Shown here: positions 22,101 through 32,800 of the stretch, in pieces
How positions within the stretch are numbered: position 1 is the stretch's first letter
Layout of the letters: each line of letters opens with the position of its first letter
Assembly: GCA_004352715.1 (NCBI GenBank)
Contig: SCFE01000064.1
Location: forward strand, 1,029,591 to 1,093,590
Source: Hofstenia miamia
Taxonomy: Eukaryota; Xenacoelomorpha; Acoela
Reading direction: 5' to 3'
DNA: 64,000 nt
Made by a program: the position numbers and the translations under genes
Notes under the pieces: generated by a model
The model's database searches: none
Seen by the model: only the letters and a program-made list of their open reading frames with translations
Told to the model about the DNA's origin: nothing

Positions 22101-25100
22101 ATCCTAGGCCACTTGGCGTTTGCCTGGCCGCTCTTCGCGCCATGGGGCCTCATCAGACCCTTGTACTCTTCAATGCGAAGACCAAACCTCATTATGTTAA
22201 TAAGGATCATTTTTATGCAACTCCCTCATGACTACTCTTGGGACTTAACGACTACAGAAGACACCCAAACTTGGTTCTCAGATGCATCGGATACAGGATT
22301 GGCAGTGGTACTTACTTCTTCTTCTTACCCCAAATCGTACTCTTATGATATCAGTTCTTGTGATTTTCATATCTTTGATAAGGAATTAATGGCCTTTTCA
22401 TTTGCAGTTTTGATGGCACGACCGTTTGATACGATTTATACCGATTCTAGAGCCTTATATCATGCCGCTAAGAAGAAAAAGATAATGCAATATAGACTTA
22501 TGGAGCTATCTCTTAGTGTAAACTTATTAATATTTGTAAAACGATTATCTATCAAGTGGGTATCTTCTGATGCTAACTTGGCAGATTTATTCTCTTCTCA
22601 ATGCTGATTCCAAAAGGTAACTAAATAAGCATGGCGTAATTACTGCGTTTTATACTCAGATCAATATGGGAAAAAGCCGTCGTAACGGAGAAGTAATTAT
22701 GCCATATATATGCTCTGGAACACTAGGAAAGTAAGACACTGCTCTAGATGGAAAATCTGCCAAGTTAGCATCAGAAGATACCCACTTGATAGATAATCGT
22801 TTTACAAATATTAATAAGTTTACACTAAGAGATAGCTCCATAAGTCTATATTGCATTATCTTTTTCTTCTTAGCGGCATGATATAAGGCTCTAGAATCGG
22901 TATAAATCGTATCAAACGGTCGTGCCATCAAAACTGCAAATGAAAAGGCCATTAATTCCTTATCAAAGATATGAAAATCACAAGAACTGATATCATAAGA
23001 GTACGATTTGGGGTAAGAAGAAGAAGTAAGTACCACTGCCAATCCTGTATCCGATGCATCTGAGAACCAAGTTTGGGTGTCTTCTGTAGTCGTTAAGTCC
23101 CAAGAGTAGTCATGAGGGAGTTGCATAAAAATGATCCTTATTAACATAATGAGGTTTGGTCTTCGCATTGAAGAGTACAAGGGTCTGATGAGGCCCCATG
23201 GCGCGAAGAGCGGCCAGGCAAACGCCAAGTAGCCTAGGATCTTTTCCTGCATTTTTCCATGAATCTTGGTTAAGTCCAAACTCAGGATACCAGAAATTAA
23301 GAGTTCTCTGTGCACAGTAAGTTGTAATCGTGAACGAGGAATATCCAAGTAGAAACCAAGAATCTCTCCTGAAGTAACTGGTATTTGTGTCGATTTGTCC
23401 TCTTGAAAAACGATGCCACAAGATTGAAGAAATTCCAAGTAGTCATTAATAACTTTAAAGTTTGTAACATGAAACGTTAAGAGGATGTTGTCGATATGAC
23501 CCCAACACAATGAACAAAACTGCTTAAGAGGCTGAATTAGATAATTTAAAAACATTTGACAAACAAATGGGCTAATAGCTAAACCCATTGGCATCTTAGT
23601 GAAGGAAGCAAGTTTTATACCATTGAGATGGTTGAAGATCTAAGTGGTAGAAGGCCGATTTGAGATCAAGGGAGAGCATTACATGATTTTTTGGTATCTG
23701 GTATTTTCGTATAATTGTAGGTAAGGAAGGCAAATAGAAGGCCGGATGCTTAGATATATCTGTAACCGGGCTGAAGTCGATCACCACTCGTACTTTTGTG
23801 CGACTTTTCGGGACTGCAAAACAGTGAAAAGTGAAAGGAGAGTGTGGAGATTTACGAATAATTCCAGCTGCTTCCAACGCGGTAATTTGAGCCAGTATGT
23901 GTTTTTCCAAAAGAGCACTATCTTTACGAGGTCTTTTAGCTACATAAGGCCTAAATTTGCTGAATGTAACGAATGCAGATTTAACACACTGTAGACGTTG
24001 TGGGAGTACATGGTGTTCTTCTAATCGTTTCCAGTTGATTGCTACTCGAGGAAACTGATAACTAGGTTGAACTTCAGGGTCTAAAGGAACGACTTCATCG
24101 GAAATCCCAGGTGGGAATTCCATAGCGTCGACTTCGTGATCAGAGGCTTCTTCCTGATTATCGTCTGCATTGTCTTCATCGTGCTGGTCGTCAGGCATAG
24201 CAATATGATGGCGAGCCAGAAATTGCGCGAGCAAAAGTAGTATTTGTTGGTGAGGTAAATCTGATAACGAGATGTAGTAATTTAAGAAATTTTGCTGAGC
24301 GGAAACTGGAAGTTGTATAGCGAGCTCGTTGACTCGTTGTAATAATGCAAGATTAATAACTGGGCGTTCATCAACTGCTGCAGGGATCGAAACTGTTCTA
24401 TCGAGAGAAACATGAGTGGAAGAGAGTAAGGCGTCGATCATCGGCGAAAGAGGAGAACTGGGTATATCATCAAAGTATGAACTATCAGGAGCTAAAATTG
24501 AGGATACGTAAGAAGTGTCATGGCCTAGTTGTAAGCTAGGACTTACTGCACTATCAGCATAAAACAAAGACGAGTCTTGAGATGATAACGTAAAGTCCAG
24601 TAAAGGCGAAAGAGATTGTGAGTTATTCCTTAGCGGACTGCTGCTGCACAAATTTCTTCTTCTTCTTAGGTTTTGATCGTGAGGATGCTGATGTTGTAGG
24701 CTGGGGGAGGTAGTCGATTCCAAGGCGTAATAAGGATATGTCTTTTGTTGCTGCAATGGGCGGAGAGCAAGACACGGAGTCTGTAAGATATGTCTCTGCG
24801 GTTCTGATAGTCGAGCTTTCTGTAGTCTCGTAATAAGTTGGAGAGCAAGGTAAGTTCTCGTCGATCACGTCCGCGGCACTGTGGGAGTGTCTGCTCAGCC
24901 AGCAACGGAAGATCGTGAGAGCTGAAGGGTTCCGTTCCAAGAATGTTCGGTACACTGCTGGTGGAAGGTTGTGAATTATCTGGATTGTTCTCTGGATTAG
25001 GTGAAGCATTTGGATATATATAATTGCACCATCACTTATTGAATTTGTTCCATGAAAAATGAAAAAACCCTGGTTTGTATTTAGTGTAGCCTCCAGACAC

Positions 25101-28100
25101 ATGGAGTAAAGCATCTGCACGACACGGCAAATCGGAATAGATATTGTGATCAACGGATGTATTGCAACATCTTCATTACAAATAGATTGTACATGGTCTA
25201 TGACAGACATGCTCCAATATGTTCACATAGATTGTACCAGCACAGTATCTGTATGCCATGACCCTTGCAAAAATGTGTAACTTGTCTTACAGAGTGCGTT
25301 ATTCCGCTAAAATTGCCATTCGTTGTTGCCAAACTGGACGGCTATATTCAGAAGATACGTTTCCAAAATATGGAGGTTTTTCGTAGCTGTTACCATCGAT
25401 GGAGACAAGTGGGCCATGTTTATTGGTTTTGATACAACCTCAGAACATTAATTTTACGCTAAATTCTCATTGTCTGTGTGTTCTGGACGAATGAGTGTCG
25501 CACCTACTCTGCGAACAAACTGTGATCGTAGTGTTGATCTTTGAACCATCGTTTCACTGCAAAATTTAATATTCCTTCAATTTTCGATCGTTTAAACTGA
25601 GTTAGCATTTGCCCATTGACATCTAGTCGAGCCCAGATTGGCATTAAGAGCTAGAGTAGCGACTGGTCGATATGCTAACAACCCCATGCGAATTAAAATT
25701 CGTTGGATTGTTCTTGCATGAACCATAACATTGTTTGAGCTAATTTCTCAATGATGCTTTGGACAAGAAACGCTCAGTTTGAAGTAGCAATTATCGTCCT
25801 CTTCCACACCTTCCCTGTCGAGCAGCTATAGCGGATGCTGTTTCTCGCAGGGGTCTGTGCTGGGCCCAATTTTGTACACATTATATAATATGTTTCTTGG
25901 GGAGTTGTGTAGAAAGAAATCCTGGTTATATCATTTGTATGCAGACGATTTAGAATGCTACAGATTCTTTAGCATTGAGGATGAAGTTTTGGCAGATCTG
26001 GTAATGAATTTTTGTGCCTTGTTGGATGTGCCTAATAATTACTTGCATTTATTCTACTTGCAGATCAACGAGTCTAAGGCTGAAGTATTGCTAATTAAAT
26101 CTTATAGGCAACTAAAATCCATTAACACTGCATTGTCTAGCTCTCTGTCAAATAGTCTTCAACGTCCTAGTGTTACAAACGTTGGTTGTTTGATGAACAA
26201 ATCTCTCAAATATAAAGAAGTTATCCCAGTCTTGTCGTTATCATTTACGTAACATAAGGCTTATGCGTAAATATCTTTCTTTTGATAATGCTAGAGTTCT
26301 AGTTCAGTCGATGGTGTCAAGTCATTTGGATTTTAGCAATAGTATCCTATATGGTCTTCCCGACTATCTGATCAATAAAATGCTATTAGTGCAAAAAGTG
26401 TCCTCGTAAAAAATGTTGATCGTCAACAGATGATAGGGAAAGTTGTTGACGCCGCTTTCCAAGTATCACTGAGGCATCTGAAAAGACCCTTTCAGACGAT
26501 GAGGACGCGGACGGAATACACATGGTTAATGTATTTGACTTCACAGGAAATAAAAATATTTGTTTGTAATTAAAAAATTTATGTTGTAAAAACCTGCTCC
26601 AAAAGCAGGACAACGAAATGAAGGACTGTTAACGTATTAGGTATTCCCCTTCTCCTTGATGATGTAGGTTGCGAATGCTTATATCTGCTAGACTAAAGGA
26701 CGCGTAAAATAATTTATCGTCATTAGTTTAAAAATAATTCTGCATTTTATCCAATTTATCATACCGGACAGAATCTGGTCCTTGAGCATACCCGACCCGA
26801 TACCCGACGTCTGGTCGGATAAAGTCGGGTACCGTTGCCCATCTCCGCTATAGGGGTTATATTCTAATGGTTTTCCTTTTTTATAAGAATCTATCAATTT
26901 TTATATATTTTTTTCAATAAGTCGAACCCTTTTCAAAATATATAGTTCACAGTATTCTGTCTCATTCAGAAAAAATACACGAGCGTAACGTGAGACTATT
27001 TGAAATTTAAATTTACCGGATGTATCTCTTGCGATAAAGTCTTAGGAATGTAAACAAACAAAATTATTTGTTGAACATTATTAAATGGAATTCAAATGCA
27101 TTGTTCGACAAAAAACAATGAAAGAAAACATAGGCGTCCTAAGAAGTTATATATATTTTGCTGTGCAGCTTCATAATGAAATTAAGTAGTTTAATTTAAT
27201 TATTTATTGAATTTTATCTGTTGCATTCGTTAGATATTTGTAGTTTGATGATGTAATTATTGCTCGATTGAGTTTAATTTATATGACTAATTGCAATGCG
27301 AAAATATGGAATTTAAAGGCCTGCGTTTCTTAATTTTATATGCCAACTTGTTTCATAGTGATCATTAAAATTGTGTATTGTAACATCTAGAAAGTTAAGT
27401 TTATTGTCGGTTTTACATTACATTGGAAGTTGATGCGTTTATGAAATCTTTTCCAATAATATACATTTATGTGTTAACGACCTACAGAAACCCACTGATG
27501 AATGTACAACTTACCAATATGCGAATGACACATGCATAGCTTTTGAGCACATCAATCTCTACGCCAGTGTTGGAAAAAATCCGATTTGAATTAAAAAATC
27601 AAAAATCGGATTTTTTTATTTAAATTTCAATTTTACCCAGACAATCTTCCAAGGTAGTAAATATTAGAAATCCTTTTGATGCTACAATAATTTAATCAAT
27701 TTTAAATAAACTGAAGATAAAAAATATGCAAAACAATAAATTCAGTATAACTACAGCATATAGTGCATTAAAGTATACAATTACCCATTAAGAACAAAAC
27801 TAGCTTGGCAGTCTTCACTAGGTCGAGACGGTTGCGTTCTTTTGAGTGGATTCACGGAAATGCCGACAAAAATACACTCAAGTTCAGCTGTTGAAGGAGA
27901 ACAGGAAAGAATTGACTGGATCATGTCGCGTACTCCTTCATCCACCAGTCAGTCGGAGTAATGGCTATACATACGCAATCTGAAAAATAAACTGCAACAA
28001 ATGGCTTTGATTTGGCCAATTCATTCCAATATCTGGGCAATGACTTCCAAAAAATAGAATACACTAATTCTATCTCTTTTATTGTATTTCAATCAATAAT

Positions 28101-29659
28101 TCAACTAGTAGTGTGCTTTGATTTAAATCGTAATTTAAGTCCGAAATCAATGATTTAAATCGATCAGCACTGCCATATGTTGCTACAAATATATTAAAAA
28201 ACAATCTAAATTTATTACAACAATATTTTAATAAACGCTATTTAACAATATATATATATTACAAAAACACAATTCACTATATTTTTCCCAAACGATTGCA
28301 AAAGTATTTCCAACAATATCAATTTATCAACTGATAATTGGGAAATAAAAGAAGTAAATACAATTAAATATTTAGTTGTAGATGTAAATAGGGACTTGGG
28401 TTTTGATGAATTCATTGCTCAGAAAATTTGAAACATCCGTGAATTGAAGCCTTTTTGACAAAGCTCGCAAATATTACTACGTAATTGAATATAATTTACT
28501 TCAATAGAATTGAGCAATTATAACCACAACATTTAACCGTGCAGTCTGGACGACGTTTCAATTTGATAAACAACAAACTAGTACAAAAGTATAATTTGCT
28601 TTCTCCTAAATACCTTATTAAATTTACTAGTTCGTTATTTTTCTACAAGTATTTCTGTAAATTACCACATCCACCCCCCCCTCCCCATTTTTAGACTGTA
28701 TATTAAAATTTACCCACGCACTCATGCATGTACTACACCGGTTCTTAATAAATATTCATATTATGAAAAGTCCTTCATTTATAATTCAGTTAAGCTTTGG
28801 AACAATTTAGATAATAGCATAAAAACTGCAAAAAGATATACCACCAACAATTTTTTTTAGTTAATTTATTTACCTTATTTTTTTATGCAACCAAGTTGAA
28901 ATGTTCAAATAAACAATCGAAATATTGAACAGCAAATTAAAATTCACTGAAATTGTCCCAATATTCACATCATATGCAACATCTTCAACAACAAAGATCT
29001 TATCCCTAAGAAATAAGTTTCTTCAGTAATTTACCAAAATGAAATGATGATTGCAATAAATCATACATCGGGGAAACTAAGAGACATCTGGGAACAAGGA
29101 TGTACGAACAAATTAGGCGACTTTAGAATTCTGAAATATGTCTACATCATCATGAAATCAAAGAAGAAGTTTTTAAGATATTACTAAGATCAAAACATCG
29201 TAAAATTGGTTAACAAATTTTTATTAAGGCTGCAAACAAAAAAAATTACTTAATAAAAAACCCAAGATAACCAATAGTTCTAGATCTATGGAGCATGCAA
29301 TATATTCATAGTTTCTTTTAATGTAGTTGATTGTAAAATATTTATTTACCGCATTTGTCATACTGACGTTGATGCCTAATAATCGAAACCCATCTAAATT
29401 TTTAACTGTGGTACATGTTTCAAATATTTGACCATCATTTACACATCAACTTTTTACTTTATTTTTATGTGGTATTTTATTGTAAAATTATACTTAAATT
29501 TATAATTATAATTCCTTTGTTATATATTGTAATTAAATTACCAGTGAAAACATTTTACATGCTTTGTAACTATCAAAGGAATGTCTAAGTAAGCAATTTC
29601 AAAAAATTTTCAACATTTTTTAAAAATTTACAAGGAAATTAATATTTCTTTGTACTGAG

Positions 29660-29692
<33 letters not shown>

Positions 29693-29795
29693 NNNNNNNN
29701 NNNNNNNNNNNNNNNNNNNNNNNNNNNNNNNNNNNNNNNNNNNNNNNNNNNNNNNNNNNNNNNNNNNNNNNNNNNNNNNNNNNNNNNNNNNNNNN

Positions 29796-29828
<33 letters not shown>

Positions 29829-32800
29829 TTAATGTAAATATCATCAGTATAATATTTCGGGGTCTGTAATATTTTTTTAGGTCGACATGGCTTATGATTA
29901 TGATGTTCCTTTTAACTCTCCTTAGCTTCATCAGGAAACTTAGTAATTTGGCCATTTTTAGGTTTGTATATTTCATTTCTATCAAATATATTTTTATACT
30001 CTGTTATTAGAGCATTGGTGAAACTTGTTGTTTTTAGAAACAATAAATATTATTGAATCAAAATGTTTCATGTTGTTATTACCAAACCATCTCATATAAA
30101 ATCAAAATCTAACACATACAAATATCTATCATTTGAAAACCTGTAAATCGATTGTTTACAATGTTTATTACTAAATTCCCAATACATGTCTACATTTTCG
30201 TACCTAATAACATGTTTACTGATTTGGAATCGCCTCCAAGAGTAACTCTCGGCCTTGTAATGTCATAGAGGACTTTGAATATAAAACTTTGATTATCATT
30301 CAATTCTATAGTATTCTGTGTTGAAGCATGAATATCCAAGTTACTGCAACAATTTTTCAATTTCGCAGTGAAGCTTATATCTTCTGTGCTTCTTGGAAAT
30401 CAGATTTTCTTAAGTGAACATATCAATTATTTTGTTTGGTATCGTTCCAAGTATTTCTACACATTTCAATTATTTTGAAACAAAATTGAATGCTCCACAA
30501 AATGTATACATGTTTGAATAAGTTAAGATGGTAGTTTGTAAGGTTTACAAGTTTTTTAGTAGAATGCTTTCTCTTTAGTCTGATGGCAGATTTCGCCAAT
30601 GTCTTCGCCTACGCCGTAGTTTTCTATTTTGACTTCAGCCATTTAAATAAAATAAGGTTAGTTTGTTATTTTAAAATTCTCATTTGCAGGGGAAAGCTGC
30701 TCATATATTTCATGGCCTTCATCATAAACAAATATATTGGGTTATGTCTTTTCATTTTATGTAAATTTGAATTTAAGATGTGCAGTTTGAAAAACATAAA
30801 TATTAAATTACAAGTGATCCTAAAGCCTGTAATTTGCAATTGCAAAATTCAATCAATTCTTTGTGAAGCTCTATAATGTAACGCAAGTAAAAAACATTTT
30901 AACATCGCACCAATTTTCAATGCCTTATAGACTCAAAAGATCAAATTTATAACTCGGTAGTGAGGAAATTGTTCTAAAACATCATTGTGCAGCGTGCAGC
31001 AAAAGTGTTATGTTAAACAACAGTACATTGATTTCAAATACCAAACATTTGACGAACAAAGCAAACATGTGAATCCTTATAACACTCAATTTAAAGTCAC
31101 TTTTAATGGCATTTTTCTTTATTTTTCTAATTTCTAACTGGCTAAAATAATATTTAAAAATTCAATAAAATTGCATGATAAAACTAACCAATATTTTTAA
31201 ATTTGCTTTGCCATTTTTCAACATAGTGAATCGAATTTTTTACAAATCAGTGAGATGTAAACTTTCTACGACACAATTAGCTAATTATTTTAAATGCTTT
31301 TTCTAAGGCATGCCATAAATTTCATGTAATTTTTTTGAAAAAATTTTTTCCTCTTTAGAGTTCACCCTAAGGCCATGAAGTTCAATGGGATTCCGTTCTT
31401 TCTTGTCATCTCACTCTATTGTTTTGAAGGTGCTGGCCTAATTTTATCATTAGAAGCTTCTGCTGACCACTCCATTCGTCATTTATTTAAGAGGTTTGCT
31501 AATTCACTTATATTCATACATTTCAATAGTTTCAAATTTTTATCACCTTAAATCAAGTACTCCTGAAATAACAGGACTGGAAACTGATTTTTCTCTTTGA
31601 AAATGTGCAGTCGAGAATCTATAACAAACAATCACATAACTTATTGTGTATAAAAAACACGTAATATTAATTCTTATTTGCTAGTCAGTTAACGGCCATG
31701 TGTAGTACGTATTAATGCGCATTGCGCGCAGTTCACTGATTCAGTAGGGTTTAACTTCGTTTTACTTTTTCCGCAATTTTTGCCACTTCTGAAGTAATTT
31801 GTTTTTCGCATTACTGCCATGTTCATGTTGCACCCACGGCTATTATTCGCAGAATTGTACGGTGGATAGATGTGATCCCACGTGTTTTTGTTGGATGTTC
31901 TAACGCCTTTCAGTGGTGTGCATAAGAATGATGATTGTCGGAAGCCATTTTGCCATATAAATGACTCCAGACTTTTATATATTGAACAGCAAGCAGGCTT
32001 CTTAAGGGATATGGCACCTGTCAATATGAAAGAAAGACGAAAATGTTTGGCATTTGACACGAGTTTTGGTTGGTTTCGGACACTCAGAGGGTGATTAAAT
32101 GTATACTCTTGAAAAGAAAATATGCATATGTGCTTCCTGGTGAATTTCAAACCGATGATCTTGAAAATATGTTTGGTATATGTCGTCAGTCTAGTGGTGC
32201 CAATTTCTACATTAGTGCATCACAGGTGATTTCTTGTTTTAAATCACAACCCTTGACATTATTAAATAAACTTCAATTGCCACTGTCAAGTCGTGAAAAT
32301 TATTCAAGTTGTACTTTTTGTTCCAAAGAAGTTGATTTGATCTTTTACAGCCTCTCATTAGTTGGGAGAATAGAATAATACCCATATCTACGTTCTTGGT
32401 CATCTTGCATTCCAGTTTCATAGTGAATATGAATCTTTAGTTGCAGAAAACCGTGCCGAGATATCAGATAACAACTTTTTGATCAACATTAATCGCCGGA
32501 AGTTAAAATACCCTTTTGATTCACTTATAAATTTTTCTTCTATAGATATTTTAAATTGACATGTTCATCTGTTGTCTGTAGCAAATACGTAAAGAACTGC
32601 TTTGAAACTTTCTCAAACCTTTACTGTGTATTTGAATTTGATTTTCCAGACGAGGTTTTATCCAAATTATGTAAATGTTTTGCCAATATTTGCATTAAAG
32701 GCTTCTTAAATGTGCAGGAAGGCGTTTGCAATGACAAAACGGAACGAAGGAGCGGAAGCTGCAGTCTTGTTAATTTTGTATTTTCTATTTTTTGAAAATA

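Larger units (their letters stand above)
22656..25210 (-). mobile_element. capsid-like + polymerase retroelement, hepadnavirus-like
   Basis: Minus-strand element with a 195-codon ORF ending in a Lys-rich tail. It overlaps in the +1 frame a polymerase frame that runs through reverse transcriptase directly into RNase H. No protease, integrase or recombinase was found. The gene order, overlap and absence of an integrase resemble hepadnaviruses and nackednaviruses. DIRS-type retroelements are the main alternative because they share RT-RNase H features. Base composition is clearly richer in GC than the surrounding intron. The copy is broken: one frameshift inside RT (about 23595), altered RT catalytic box, probable loss of the 5' part of the capsid-like ORF, and a duplicated 3' third. 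The RT-RNase H assignment is firm. The hepadnavirus-like label is my inference from motifs remembered, not from a search. Confidence 0.6.

Noticed and set aside
22013-22607. A second, independent polymerase gene on the plus strand
   Set aside because: It is the reverse complement of 22753-23328 and stops being homologous before the end of RNase H; it is a duplicated fragment.
27774-27818. Possible missing transporter exon reading NKTSLAVFT before a splice-like AG|gt
   Set aside because: The acceptor has no pyrimidine tract, the segment lies inside a hAT-type MITE (27565-28172), and the resulting spacing is one residue off the family pattern.
29620-29985. Open frame across the TA repeat and gap
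   Set aside because: The frame exists only because alternating TA reads as Ile-Tyr and the gap is untranslated.
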